Assembly: GCA_902574525.1 (NCBI GenBank)
Contig: CACGNQ010000005.1
Location: 1 to 58,495 of the forward strand
DNA from: an uncultured Pelagibacteraceae bacterium
GTDB lineage: Bacteria > Pseudomonadota > Alphaproteobacteria > Pelagibacterales > Pelagibacteraceae
Length of the DNA: 58,495 nt
Direction of reading: 5' to 3'
The notes under the pieces were generated by a model, which was given only the letters and a program-made list of their open reading frames with translations, ran no database searches and had not been told where the DNA came from. The number at the start of each line of letters is the position of its first letter. Position 1 is the first letter of the stretch. Positions 36,909 through 46,731 of the stretch are shown here, piece by piece. A program made the translations under genes and the position numbers.

Positions 36909-39772
36909 TGTTACATAATTCTGAAAAAGATTTTATTAAAAGACATATTGGACCATCCAAGAAAGATGAAAAAGATATGCTAGGACAAATTGGTTATCAA
37001 AATATAAATGAATTAATTAGTCAAACTGTACCAGAAAAAATATTGTTTAAAGGTGAATTAAATATTGGTGAACCTAACTCTGAATATGAGGCACTAAGAA
37101 TATTAAAAGGTTTATCTAAAAAAAATCAAATTTACTCAAATTTTATTGGTATGGGTTATTATGGAACATATACCCCAAATGTAATTATAAGAAACATATT
37201 GGAAAATCCTGGCTGGTATACTTCTTACACTCCTTATCAACCTGAGGTCGCTCAGGGAAGATTGGAAATGTTACTAAACTTTCAACAAATGATAATTGAT
37301 TTTACGGGGATGGATATAGCAAATGCGTCTTTGTTAGATGAGGGTACAGCAGCTGCTGAAGCTATGGGCCTTAGTCACAGATTAAATAAAAAAGATAGTA
37401 ATATAGTTTTTATCTCTAAAGATTGTCATCCACAAACAATTGAGGTGATTAAAACTAGAGCAGAACCTTTAGGTCTTAAAGTATTAATTGGAGAAGATGA
37501 TGATCTGAATAACATTAAAGATGATATTGTTTGCGGTATTTTGCAGTATCCTGGTACATTAGGAGATATTAAAGATCCGAGTGAAAATATTAGTAGAATT
37601 AAAAAAAGAAATGGAAAATCTATACTTGCTTGTGATCTTCTATCCTTGGCAAAATTAAAGACACCTGCAGAGTTAGGTGCCGATATCGCGATTGGAAGTT
37701 CACAAAGATTTGGTATTCCCTTAGGTTATGGAGGTCCACACGCAGCATTTTTTGCGACTAAAGATGAATTTAAGAGATCCATGCCAGGAAGAATTATTGG
37801 AGTTTCTGTAGATAGACATGGAAATAAAGCTTATAGACTCGCATTACAAACTAGAGAACAACATATAAGAAGAGATAAGGCGACGAGTAATATTTGTACT
37901 GCTCAAGCTCTGCTTGCAATTGTTTCAGCAGCATATGCAATTTATCATGGACCTAAAGGAATTAGGACAATATCAGAAAGAGTTTCTCAACTTGCCAAAA
38001 ATTTTGCCGATAAACTGAAACAGTCAGGTTATGAAATTTATTCAGACTATTTCTTTGATACTGTAACGGTATTAACAAAAGATAAAACTGAACAAATATT
38101 TCAAAATGCTTTATCTCAAAAAGTGAATATTAGAAAAGTAAACTCTGAAATGTTATCTGTATCTTTTGATGAAAAGAAAAATGTATACAGAGCAAATCAA
38201 CTGTTAAAAATATTTAATTGTGCTGAAGCTATAAAAGAAAATCCAACGGAAAGTTTACCCAATCTTCCAAAAAATTTACTTAGAACTTCTAATTATTTAG
38301 AACACAAAGTATTTAATAGTTATCACTCAGAAACAGAAATGATTAGGTATTTAAAAAGACTTGAGGATAAAGATATAGCTCTAAATCGAACAATGATTGC
38401 GTTGGGTTCATGTACAATGAAATTAAATGCTGTTGCAGAAATGATACCTATTAGTTGGAGAGAATTTTCAGAACCACATCCTTTCGCTCCAATAGAGCAA
38501 ATGGAAGGTTTTAGAACTTTATTCACCGATTTAAAAAATTGGTTGAGATCGGTAACTGGATTTTCTGGAGTTTCTTTGCAACCAAATGCAGGTGCCCAAG
38601 GAGAGTATGCTGGTCTTATGGTGATTAGAAAATATCATATGGAGAGAGGTGAAAAAAATAGAAATGTATGCTTAATCCCTAGCTCAGCACATGGTACAAA
38701 TCCTGCAAGTGCTCAAATGGCAGGAATGAAAGTTGTAGTCGTTAATTGTGATAAAGATGGAAATGTTGACTATGAAGATCTTAAAAAGAAAGCCGAACAG
38801 AATTCAGAAAATCTTGGTGCTTTAATGGTCACTTATCCGTCAACGCATGGAGTTTTTGAGGAAAGAATATCTGACATATGCGAATTAATTCACAAAAATG
38901 GAGGCCAAGTTTATATGGATGGCGCAAACCTTAACGCTTTAGTTGGTATTGCTAAACCTGGTAACTTTGGACCTGATGTTTGTCACATAAACTTACATAA
39001 AACATTCTGTATTCCACATGGTGGTGGTGGTCCAGGTATGGGACCAATAGCATGCAAAAGACATTTGGAAATATATTTGCCAACACATCCAGTAATAAAA
39101 GATTGTGGTCCAGCTACGGGTATCGGATCCATATCTGCAGCCCCATGGGGAAGTTCAAGTATTTTATCAATTTCATGGATGTATATTAAAATGATGGGTT
39201 CCGAAGGTCTTAAGCTTGCATCACAAATAGCAATTTTAAACGCTAATTACATAGCTCACAAATTAAAGGACCACTATCCAATATTATATAAAGGTGCAAA
39301 TGGAAATGTAGCTCACGAGTGTATTATTGATATCAGATCAATAAAAAATGACACAGGAATAACCGAAGAGGATATCGCAAAAAGGTTGATTGATTTTGGT
39401 TTTCATGCTCCGACAATGTCTTGGCCGGTGCCTGGAACTATGATGATCGAACCAACAGAAAGCGAAAGTTTGACAGAAATAAATAGATTTTGCGACACTT
39501 TAATTAAAATTAAAAAAGAAATTGATAAAGTTAAAAATGGAGAATTTGATAAGGTTGATAATCCAATTAAAAATGCTCCACATACTGATTTAGAATTAGC
39601 CTCAAATGAGTGGAAACATAAATATTCTAGAGAAGAGGCTGCATACCCATCACAATTTTTAAAATCCAATAAATTTTGGCCACCAGTTTCAAGAGTTGAT
39701 AATGTGTATGGTGACAAAAATCTTTTTTGTACTTGTCCAAGTATGGATGAATTTAAAGAAGACGCTGCGTAA
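36908..39772 (+). CDS. gcvP: Glycine dehydrogenase (decarboxylating), P protein
   Basis: A 954-residue single-chain P protein rather than the split alpha/beta form. It starts DFIKRHIGPSKKDEKDML and has YTPYQPEVAQGRLE in the N-terminal half and the pyridoxal-phosphate lysine in HINLHKTFCIPHGGGGPGMG, with SSAHGTNPASA before it. It decarboxylates glycine and loads the aminomethyl group onto GcvH. As the last member of the riboswitch operon it overlaps gcvH by one base. A six-base gap leads into the FAD protein gene, so read-through is possible. Confidence 0.98.
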   Translation: MLHNSEKDFIKRHIGPSKKDEKDMLGQIGYQNINELISQTVPEKILFKGELNIGEPNSEYEALRILKGLSKKNQIYSNFIGMGYYGTYTPNVIIRNILENPGWYTSYTPYQPEVAQGRLEMLLNFQQMIIDFTGMDIANASLLDEGTAAAEAMGLSHRLNKKDSNIVFISKDCHPQTIEVIKTRAEPLGLKVLIGEDDDLNNIKDDIVCGILQYPGTLGDIKDPSENISRIKKRNGKSILACDLLSLAKLKTPAELGADIAIGSSQRFGIPLGYGGPHAAFFATKDEFKRSMPGRIIGVSVDRHGNKAYRLALQTREQHIRRDKATSNICTAQALLAIVSAAYAIYHGPKGIRTISERVSQLAKNFADKLKQSGYEIYSDYFFDTVTVLTKDKTEQIFQNALSQKVNIRKVNSEMLSVSFDEKKNVYRANQLLKIFNCAEAIKENPTESLPNLPKNLLRTSNYLEHKVFNSYHSETEMIRYLKRLEDKDIALNRTMIALGSCTMKLNAVAEMIPISWREFSEPHPFAPIEQMEGFRTLFTDLKNWLRSVTGFSGVSLQPNAGAQGEYAGLMVIRKYHMERGEKNRNVCLIPSSAHGTNPASAQMAGMKVVVVNCDKDGNVDYEDLKKKAEQNSENLGALMVTYPSTHGVFEERISDICELIHKNGGQVYMDGANLNALVGIAKPGNFGPDVCHINLHKTFCIPHGGGGPGMGPIACKRHLEIYLPTHPVIKDCGPATGIGSISAAPWGSSSILSISWMYIKMMGSEGLKLASQIAILNANYIAHKLKDHYPILYKGANGNVAHECIIDIRSIKNDTGITEEDIAKRLIDFGFHAPTMSWPVPGTMMIEPTESESLTEINRFCDTLIKIKKEIDKVKNGEFDKVDNPIKNAPHTDLELASNEWKHKYSREEAAYPSQFLKSNKFWPPVSRVDNVYGDKNLFCTCPSMDEFKEDAA

Positions 39773-39778
39773 AAACAG

Positions 39779-41026
39779 ATGAAAATTGCTGTAATTGGTT
39801 CAGGCATTTCAGGTCTAAGTTCTGCTTATTTTTTGTCAAAAAAACACAAAGTAGATCTCTTTGAAAAAGAAGACCATTTTGGTGGCCATGCTCACACGAT
39901 AGACATTAATTACGATATTTATAACAAAAAAAAAATATCGATCGATATAGGCTTCATTGTATTCAACAATAAAACATACCCAAATCTAATAAATTTCTTC
40001 AATGAAAATAAAATTGAAATAGAAAAAAGTAATATGAGTTTTTCTGTATCAGTAAAAGGTGACAATATTGAATATTGTGGAAAAGGTCTTAACGGTATTT
40101 TTGTGAATAAAAAAAATATTTTTAAGTTTAAATTTTTAAAAATGTTTTTTGAAATTATTTATTTTTATAATAAATGTGATAAATTAAAAAATTTAAATGA
40201 TGAACTTACTTTAGATCATTATCTTAAAATAAATAAACTGTCTCAATATTTTATTAATTATCATATCTTACCCATGGTTTCAGCTATCTGGTCTATGCCA
40301 CCTTATGAGGCAGGTCAAATGCCACTAAAATTTTTTTTAAAGTTTTTTCAAAATCACGGGCTTTTTAAAATTAAGAATAGACCTCAATGGTATACCGTAA
40401 AAAATAGAAGTAGAACTTATGTAAGCAAGGTTTTAGAAAAGATAAGTGGTGAATATTTTAAAAATTACAGTATTACTAAGGTAGAAAGAAATTTAAATGG
40501 AGCGAGAGTTTTTTATGGGGATGATAATGAATTTTTTGATTATGATAAAGTAGTGTTTGCGACTCATGCGGATCAAACAGTTTCTATTCTACAAAATCTA
40601 TCTGACGAAGAAAAAAATATTCTTACAAAATTTAATTATAAAAAAAATATAGCCATTATTCATACAGATGAAACAGCAATGCCCATAAACAAAAAAGCAT
40701 GGTCTTCTTGGAACTCTTCAATAAATTCCAAAAATTTAAAGGAAAGTTCAATAACCTATTGGTTAAACTTATTACAGAATTTAAATATAGAAAAAAATAT
40801 ATTTTTAACATTGAATCCTTTTTCTAAGATTAGTAAAGACAAAATAATTAAAAAAGTTGAATTTACACACCCTTATTATAACCAAGAGGCTTTGAGTTTT
40901 CAAAAAAGTTTAAGTAAAATACAAAATAAAAATAATACTTTGTTTTGTGGAAGCTATTTTGGTTATGGTTTTCATGAAGATGGAATTAAATCATCAATAG
41001 AGATGCTTAAATTTTTAGATGATTAA
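39779..41026 (+). CDS. FAD/NAD(P)-binding amine oxidase-like protein
   Basis: A 415-residue flavoprotein with MKIAVIGSGISGLSSAYFLS (dinucleotide motif), FEKEDHFGGHAHT, and a C-terminal FCGSYFGYGFHEDG typical of the COG2907 group. It heads a cluster with DUF1365, a CFA-synthase-like enzyme and DUF3833. In other proteobacteria this set lies in the RpoE/ChrR singlet-oxygen or LitR light regulons and modifies unsaturated fatty acids. The reaction is unproven here. It overlaps the next gene by eight bases. Confidence 0.88.
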   Translation: MKIAVIGSGISGLSSAYFLSKKHKVDLFEKEDHFGGHAHTIDINYDIYNKKKISIDIGFIVFNNKTYPNLINFFNENKIEIEKSNMSFSVSVKGDNIEYCGKGLNGIFVNKKNIFKFKFLKMFFEIIYFYNKCDKLKNLNDELTLDHYLKINKLSQYFINYHILPMVSAIWSMPPYEAGQMPLKFFLKFFQNHGLFKIKNRPQWYTVKNRSRTYVSKVLEKISGEYFKNYSITKVERNLNGARVFYGDDNEFFDYDKVVFATHADQTVSILQNLSDEEKNILTKFNYKKNIAIIHTDETAMPINKKAWSSWNSSINSKNLKESSITYWLNLLQNLNIEKNIFLTLNPFSKISKDKIIKKVEFTHPYYNQEALSFQKSLSKIQNKNNTLFCGSYFGYGFHEDGIKSSIEMLKFLDD

Positions 41027-41789
41027 AGAATCTTACATTTATAATGGAAAAGTAATTCATAAAAGATTTAAGCCAAAAAAACATTTTTTTAGCTATAAGG
41101 TATTTTCTTTGCTTATTGATTTGGATGAAATTAATAATATAGATAAGAAAATTATCTTTTTTTCACATAATAAATTTAACTTGATAAGTTTTTACGATAA
41201 AGATCATGGAGATAGAAATAATACTAATTTGAAAGACTGGGTTCTAAAAAATTTAAAAAGTATAAATATTAATGACCAAAATATAAAAATTAAAATTCTT
41301 TGTTATCCAAGGATTCTAGGTTATGTTTTTAACCCTTTAAGTATTTTTTTTGTTTATAATTTAAATTCTTCACTAATTGCAATACTGTATGAGGTCAAAA
41401 ATACTTTTGGGGAACAACACACATATGTATTTAAAGCAAATTCTGTAAATAAAAATATTAACAATGATTGTACCAAAAAGTTTTACGTTTCTCCATTCAT
41501 GGATTTAAACTCAAGATATTTTTTTAGAATTACGAATCCCGGAGAAAATTTATCAATTCTAATTGATCAAAAAGATAAGGAAGGGAAACTATTGTTTGCA
41601 TCACAGGACGGAAGAAGGGCTGATCTTAATGCAAAAAACCTTATTTTTTCATATTTAAAACACCCTTTAATGACTTTTAAAGTAATTTTAGCGATACATT
41701 TTGAGGCATTAAGATTGTGGTTAAAAGGAATAAAATTAGTAACAAAAAAAATTAAAATTAAAAACAATATAAGTATAGAAAAAAAATGA
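41019..41789 (+). CDS. DUF1365 family protein
   Basis: A 256-residue member of DUF1365 (COG3496). Recognisable segments are YNGKVIHKRFKPKKHFFSYK, DHGDRNN, LCYPRILGYVFNPLSIFFVY, VKNTFGEQHTYVF and KKFYVSPFMDL. The biochemical role is unknown, but the gene almost always travels with the FAD protein upstream and the CFA-like synthase downstream, so it is presumed to act in the same lipid modification. Overlaps of eight and four bases on its two sides point to tight coupling. Confidence 0.9.
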   Translation: MIKESYIYNGKVIHKRFKPKKHFFSYKVFSLLIDLDEINNIDKKIIFFSHNKFNLISFYDKDHGDRNNTNLKDWVLKNLKSININDQNIKIKILCYPRILGYVFNPLSIFFVYNLNSSLIAILYEVKNTFGEQHTYVFKANSVNKNINNDCTKKFYVSPFMDLNSRYFFRITNPGENLSILIDQKDKEGKLLFASQDGRRADLNAKNLIFSYLKHPLMTFKVILAIHFEALRLWLKGIKLVTKKIKIKNNISIEKK

Positions 41790-42964
41790 ACCTAGTATCT
41801 ACTGCAGATAGAATAGTTTTTTCATCCCTTAAAAATCTCAATCATGGTTATATAGAGTTAACAAATTACGATGGCAGACAATATAAATTGGGTGACCCAA
41901 AATCTATTTTAAAAGCAAGTTTAATTATCAAAAAACCAGGCGTAACTCTCAGTATTTTAAATAGAGGGAGTATTGGTTTAGCAGAATCTTACATGCGAGA
42001 AGAATTTGAGACAGATAATTTGACAAATTTAATAGAAATTACTGCTAAAAATATTAAAAAAGTTCACAAATTTTCTGGTATCTTCGATTTACCTATAATT
42101 AATTTTTTTAAACATTTTATAATTAAAAACACAAAGAAAAGAAGCAAAGAAAACATCTCTAAGCATTATGATCTTGGAAATGAATTTTTTTCTTTGTGGC
42201 TTGATAAAACTTTAACCTATTCTAGTGCAATATTTGATAAAGACAAAACCGATTTAGAATCTGCTCAAATTAATAAGTATAAAAAATTATCCTTTTTAGC
42301 AAAACCAAAAGCAGGAGATAAGATGTTGGAAATAGGGTGTGGTTGGGGAGGCTTTGCTGAGTATGTTGGAAAAAATTATGATATCAAACTAGACTGTATT
42401 ACTATATCCCAGAAGCAGTATGAATACGCTAAAGAAAGAATTTTTAAAAATGGATTAAATGAAAAAGTAAATATAAAGATGCAAGACTATCGTGATGTAG
42501 ACAGTAAATATAATTCAATAGCATCTATAGAGATGATAGAAGCTGTAGGACGAAACTATTTAAGTAATTTTTTTAATAAAATAAAGCAGAATTTAGTTCC
42601 CAATGGGAGCGCAGCAATACAGGCTATTACAATAGATGATAGTCTATATGATAGATATAAAACAAAGCAAGATTTTATTCAAAAATATATATTTCCAGGA
42701 GGGTTTCTACCTTGTAAAAAAAGCTTAATAAAATACGCAGAAAAAACAAATTTAAATTTTGATCAATGTAATTCTTATGGTTTACATTATTCAAATACTC
42801 TAATGATGTGGAGAGATGAATTTTTAAATAAATGGGACAATATTTCTATACAAGGTTTTGATTTAACTTTTAAAAGAATGTGGAACTTTTATTTATCTTA
42901 CTGCGAAGCTGGCTTTAAATCAAAAAATATAGACTTAATACAATTTTCATTACAGAATAAATAA
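41786..42964 (+). CDS. Cyclopropane-fatty-acyl-phospholipid synthase family methyltransferase
   Basis: A 392-residue SAM-dependent enzyme. The SAM site is LEIGCGWGGFAEYV, preceded by ENISKHYDLGNEFFSLWLD and TLTYSSAIF and followed by IEMIEAVGRNYLSNFF, the CFA-synthase pattern. It methylates double bonds of membrane phospholipids, forming cyclopropane or methyl-branched chains (the latter lead to furan fatty acids in some relatives). Its start overlaps DUF1365 by four bases, and the DUF3833 lipoprotein gene begins three bases after its end. Confidence 0.92.
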   Translation: MNLVSTADRIVFSSLKNLNHGYIELTNYDGRQYKLGDPKSILKASLIIKKPGVTLSILNRGSIGLAESYMREEFETDNLTNLIEITAKNIKKVHKFSGIFDLPIINFFKHFIIKNTKKRSKENISKHYDLGNEFFSLWLDKTLTYSSAIFDKDKTDLESAQINKYKKLSFLAKPKAGDKMLEIGCGWGGFAEYVGKNYDIKLDCITISQKQYEYAKERIFKNGLNEKVNIKMQDYRDVDSKYNSIASIEMIEAVGRNYLSNFFNKIKQNLVPNGSAAIQAITIDDSLYDRYKTKQDFIQKYIFPGGFLPCKKSLIKYAEKTNLNFDQCNSYGLHYSNTLMMWRDEFLNKWDNISIQGFDLTFKRMWNFYLSYCEAGFKSKNIDLIQFSLQNK

Positions 42965-42967
42965 TTT

Positions 42968-43516
42968 ATGAAAAAAACTAATTTATATACTAAATTTTTA
43001 TTGCTAATTTTTTTTGTATTTATTACAAGTTGTTTAGGAAAAAATGCTATGAAGCCAGAAGATTTTAAAGATCAAAAGCCGAGACTTATAATTGAAAACT
43101 ACCTATCTGGAAATGTTAAAGCTTGGGGGATTTTGCAAAATAGGTCTGGCAAAGTGACTAGACAATTTTCAGCAGATTTAGATGGAAGTTGGGATGGAAA
43201 GCAATTAATTTTAGATGAAAAATTTAATTGGACTGATGGCGAAATTCAAACAAGGCAATGGAAAATTACTAAAATTGACGAAAATAATTATGAAGGAATT
43301 GCTGAAGATGTAGTAGGTAAAGCTAAAGGATATTCATACGGTCCAGCTTTCAAGTTTGAATATGTTCTATTAGTTCCTGTTAAAGGTAAAGAAATTAAAA
43401 TTACATTTGACGATTGGATTTTCAAACAAGACGATAAAGTTGCGATCAACAGAGCTACTATGACAAAGTTTGGAATTAAAGTAGCAGAGTTGACTGTATT
43501 TTTTGTGAAAAGCTAA
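42968..43516 (+). CDS. DUF3833 family lipoprotein
   Basis: A 182-residue protein with a lipoprotein signal, lipobox ITSC (Cys22), followed by MKPEDFKDQKPRLIIENYLSG, GDLDGSWDGK-type SADLDGSWDGK, DGEIQTRQWKI and a beta-rich remainder, matching DUF3833. It probably sits in the outer or inner membrane facing the periplasm and may hold or carry a modified lipid. It ends the FAD-DUF1365-CFA cluster. Its stop is two bases from the convergent gene of the polysaccharide island. Confidence 0.88.
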   Translation: MKKTNLYTKFLLLIFFVFITSCLGKNAMKPEDFKDQKPRLIIENYLSGNVKAWGILQNRSGKVTRQFSADLDGSWDGKQLILDEKFNWTDGEIQTRQWKITKIDENNYEGIAEDVVGKAKGYSYGPAFKFEYVLLVPVKGKEIKITFDDWIFKQDDKVAINRATMTKFGIKVAELTVFFVKS

Positions 43517-43518
43517 AT

Positions 43519-44871
43519 TTATTTTTTTTTTGCTAATGAAAAATGCCCTAAAATCATATTAAAAAGCTTATGATTTTCGATTTTAATTTGAGGCTTAATA
43601 TTAAAATTTTTTTTTAAAATTATTCCAGTTGTATTATGTTTACCTGTGCATTTTATAAAATTTACATTTTTAAAAAAAAACTCTTCATTTATTAATTTAA
43701 GTGACTTAGTAAAACTAAATTTTTTTTTTTCATAATAATTTACAAACTTTTTTACGTTTGAAGCATTTATTTTTGATATAGAAAATGAGTCAATTGTATA
43801 AAAAGATTTAATTTGAATTTTATAAAAAAAGGAATTTTGGTGTTCCCTAGTAATCTTAAAAGCTTTCATGCCAAAAACCTTAAAATTACTGATAATTGTT
43901 TTTCCTTTTAAAAAATCTTTTTTATTTTTAAAAAATATCATTGCTCCATTTGTCATATCTTGTTCAACTGTTTTAAAGTTTATATTTAACTTCTTAAGAA
44001 ATTTGACTGGGTTAATTGGTCTTAAAAGAAATTCTGTTTTTATTTTATCTTGGCTAAAGCCGTTATAAATTAGTATTGAATTGTAATTTTGACTTATTTT
44101 TAATATATATTCACTAATTAGATCTGCAAACAAAAAATAATATTTTTCATTTTCTTTTTCGTCCCAATTATTGTGTTGAAAATGAGCAAGTGAATTTAAA
44201 AATATTAAAGAGAAATTGGTTCTATTCTCTTTTATTTTTTCATTAAAAATATGTAAAGAAATTAAATCAAATATAAAAAATAACAAATAGTTTTTAACAC
44301 CTTTGGTTAAAAAAAGTTTTGTAAATAAAAATATATTTTTTAAATAAAATATTGAACATCCATTCCTGATGGATGAAATAAAAAAAATAGCTCCATATAG
44401 AAAAATTTTTAATATACTTACATCAGTATAATTTTTTGAGAAATATTTAGGCAATACAAAAAGCTTATTTAATGCTTTCGGATAAATTTGATCTTTAAAG
44501 TTCCATGGATCGGGAAAATATAATTTAATATTTTTATTATAATTAAGTTTTGAATTCATAGTTCCCCATATAGAACAAGTAAATTCTTTTTTACTCAAAA
44601 TATCCCAGATTTGGACAATCCTGGCATCTAAATTATCTCCTAAATTTAAGATCTTATGTTTAGAAGAAGTTTTGCCTGTATTGATAGAAACACTTTGAAC
44701 CCAAGGGTCTAAATTTTTATTTTGAAATTTATCTTTTGTGTAAGTGCTAACTTTTTGCAATTTCAATAATTCAATAATATTTTTTTTATTATATTTAAAA
44801 GCACCTTTTTTTAAGTAAGAAAAATTAAATTCATTTAGATGTACAGCAAATAAATTATTTTTTTTTCGCAT
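43519..44871 (-). CDS. Alkaline phosphatase-superfamily-like protein of a surface island
   Basis: A 450-residue, Lys/Asn/Phe-rich protein. DPWVQSVSINTGKTSSKHKI, IVQIWDILSKKEFTCSIWG and LIFLNSLAHFQHNNWD resemble type I phosphodiesterase/sulfatase-fold proteins found in capsule and LPS clusters. The nucleophile could be the Thr/Ser of NTGKTSS, but metal-binding Asp/His residues cannot be fully matched by eye. Composition is more A/T-biased than the flanking core genes. It marks the left edge of the variable island. Similarity is weak and the role unknown. Confidence 0.5.
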   Translation of the reverse strand: MRKKNNLFAVHLNEFNFSYLKKGAFKYNKKNIIELLKLQKVSTYTKDKFQNKNLDPWVQSVSINTGKTSSKHKILNLGDNLDARIVQIWDILSKKEFTCSIWGTMNSKLNYNKNIKLYFPDPWNFKDQIYPKALNKLFVLPKYFSKNYTDVSILKIFLYGAIFFISSIRNGCSIFYLKNIFLFTKLFLTKGVKNYLLFFIFDLISLHIFNEKIKENRTNFSLIFLNSLAHFQHNNWDEKENEKYYFLFADLISEYILKISQNYNSILIYNGFSQDKIKTEFLLRPINPVKFLKKLNINFKTVEQDMTNGAMIFFKNKKDFLKGKTIISNFKVFGMKAFKITREHQNSFFYKIQIKSFYTIDSFSISKINASNVKKFVNYYEKKKFSFTKSLKLINEEFFFKNVNFIKCTGKHNTTGIILKKNFNIKPQIKIENHKLFNMILGHFSLAKKK

Positions 44872-44889
44872 ATCGTTGAATCTAATTTT

Positions 44890-45786
44890 CTATGCTTTTT
44901 TTACAACTTTGTAATAAAATGACCTAATTGGCTCAAATTTTAAAAAAAACATAACAATTTTTGTAAAAATATTATTCCTTAATTTTAGGTTTACATATTT
45001 TTCTATTTGGGAGATTATTAGTTGTTTATGCAATGCTTTTAATTTATTAATATTAGAATTATTTAAGCTATCTTCTTTTTGAAAAAAATTATATTGATCT
45101 GTTCCCTTAACCAGTGTTGCGTGATTATAGTAAAGATTTTTTTTTATTTTGTTATCAGTTGTCAAAAATCTAATTGTGAAACAAAATCTGTGTTTATTTG
45201 ATTTATTAGGCATAGATCCATGAACAATATTTCCATGAAATAATACACATTCACCGGGATCTAACTCAATATTCTTAAGTTTATCCTGATTAAGATCATC
45301 ATTTGAAATAGATTGACCTCGTGCAAGCATGTTATCTTTTTTAATTAAATCTTTATGAGAATAATCTGATCTATGAGATGAAGGTAAAATTCTAAGGCAA
45401 CCATTTTCTATTTTAGATTCTGATATAGCTAATTGCACAGAAATAGCTTTGTCGTGAATTATCCCCCAATAATTTTGATCTTGATGCATCGATACAAAAT
45501 TTTTGGAGCTTGGATATTTATGAAATATTACAGAATTCCAACAAACAAAGTTTGGCCCCAAGATTTGTTCGACATACTCAAGAATTCTTTTATTTCTAAT
45601 TATCTCATTAGCCCAAGGAAAATACAAGTGAGATTTTGTTTTATGTTCTATAGACTCAGCCTTATTGATACCACTACTTAAATATTTAAGATAATTGTCG
45701 CAAATATTGCTGGCATCATTTTCACTTAATACTCTTAGTTTTGTTATAAAACCGTTATCAAAAAAATTTTGCTTAAAATTCGACAT
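44890..45786 (-). CDS. Phytanoyl-CoA dioxygenase (PhyH) family protein
   Basis: A 298-residue iron/2-oxoglutarate dioxygenase. The metal site is HQD in FVSMHQDQNYWG, with the distal His in GNIVHGSMPNKSNKHR and Arg further on; GCLRILPSSHR and DPGECVLFHG are family marks. PhyH proteins hydroxylate small molecules or sugar/lipid-linked substrates; here, in a polysaccharide island, a sugar or lipid modification is plausible. It is divergent from an SDR/epimerase gene, 36 bases apart. Confidence 0.8.
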   Translation of the reverse strand: MSNFKQNFFDNGFITKLRVLSENDASNICDNYLKYLSSGINKAESIEHKTKSHLYFPWANEIIRNKRILEYVEQILGPNFVCWNSVIFHKYPSSKNFVSMHQDQNYWGIIHDKAISVQLAISESKIENGCLRILPSSHRSDYSHKDLIKKDNMLARGQSISNDDLNQDKLKNIELDPGECVLFHGNIVHGSMPNKSNKHRFCFTIRFLTTDNKIKKNLYYNHATLVKGTDQYNFFQKEDSLNNSNINKLKALHKQLIISQIEKYVNLKLRNNIFTKIVMFFLKFEPIRSFYYKVVKKA

Positions 45787-45822
45787 ATTAAATTATAAAT
45801 ATATTAGACTTATACTGTAAAA

Positions 45823-46731
45823 ATGAAAAAAACAATATGTTGCATCGGATCAACAGGATTTATTGGAAGTAATATATATGAGAAATTGTCTAAAGTTGAT
45901 AATTTCGAGGTTTATAGATTTTCATCAAAAAAATCAAAATTTCTAGAAAATTGTAAAATTAAAAATTTTGATTATCTGATATGTAGTGCTGGGTATCATC
46001 CGGAAAGCAAAAATGACGACGCAAGTGTACATTTAATTAATAAAAAAATTATAAAAAATTCAATTAATTTATTCAAAAATTCAAAAAAAATAATTTTAAT
46101 TTCATCGTTCAAAACTTTAATTAATAAAGACGAAAAAAATATTTCATCGAAAAATAAATATAATTTTTATCGATACGATACACATTATGGTAAAAATAAA
46201 GTTTTAATGGAAAAACTTTTTGTAAAATTTTGTAAAAAAAATAAAAAAGAATATATGATATTATGTCCATCACACGTGATAGGACCTAATGATAATAAAC
46301 CTTCACCAAATGGAAAGTTTTTTAAAAATATTTTAGATAAAAAAATATTAATTATTCCTAAGGTCAACATATCATTAATAGATGTAAGAAATCTTAGTGA
46401 ATATATTAGAAATTATATAATAAATGAAAAGACATTTATGAAAAAAATAATATTAAATGATATATCTATTGAACTTAAAAAATATGTAAAACAAATAAAA
46501 AAAAAACAAAAATTCTATTTCATAATTACATTAAACTTTACTTTTGTGAGATTAATTTACTTATTATTTAAAATATTGAAGACTTTAAAACTTGTAAAAA
46601 AGAGTCCTATAAATAAAAACATTTTAAACTATATAAAATTGAATCCATTAATAAATGAAAAGTATGGAGAATTAAAAATAAGTTTTAACCAAACTATTGA
46701 TGATACTGTAAATTTTTTTAATACAAATTAA
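45823..46731 (+). CDS. NAD-dependent epimerase/dehydratase-like protein
   Basis: A 302-residue extended SDR with the NAD motif CIGSTGFIGSNI near the N-terminus, KIILISSFKT, the catalytic YGKNK (Tyr-x3-Lys) in THYGKNKVLMEK, and CPSHVIGPNDNKPSPNG. The C-terminal half is hydrophobic and divergent. Likely a nucleotide-sugar or glycan-linked epimerase or reductase. It ends with stop codons interleaved with those of the convergent GT2 gene (TTAA). Confidence 0.75.
   Translation: MKKTICCIGSTGFIGSNIYEKLSKVDNFEVYRFSSKKSKFLENCKIKNFDYLICSAGYHPESKNDDASVHLINKKIIKNSINLFKNSKKIILISSFKTLINKDEKNISSKNKYNFYRYDTHYGKNKVLMEKLFVKFCKKNKKEYMILCPSHVIGPNDNKPSPNGKFFKNILDKKILIIPKVNISLIDVRNLSEYIRNYIINEKTFMKKIILNDISIELKKYVKQIKKKQKFYFIITLNFTFVRLIYLLFKILKTLKLVKKSPINKNILNYIKLNPLINEKYGELKISFNQTIDDTVNFFNTN

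Noticed and set aside
39403..39807. 134-codon minus-strand frame across the gcvP end
   Set aside because: It is antisense to conserved gcvP and into the next gene start; no supporting signal.
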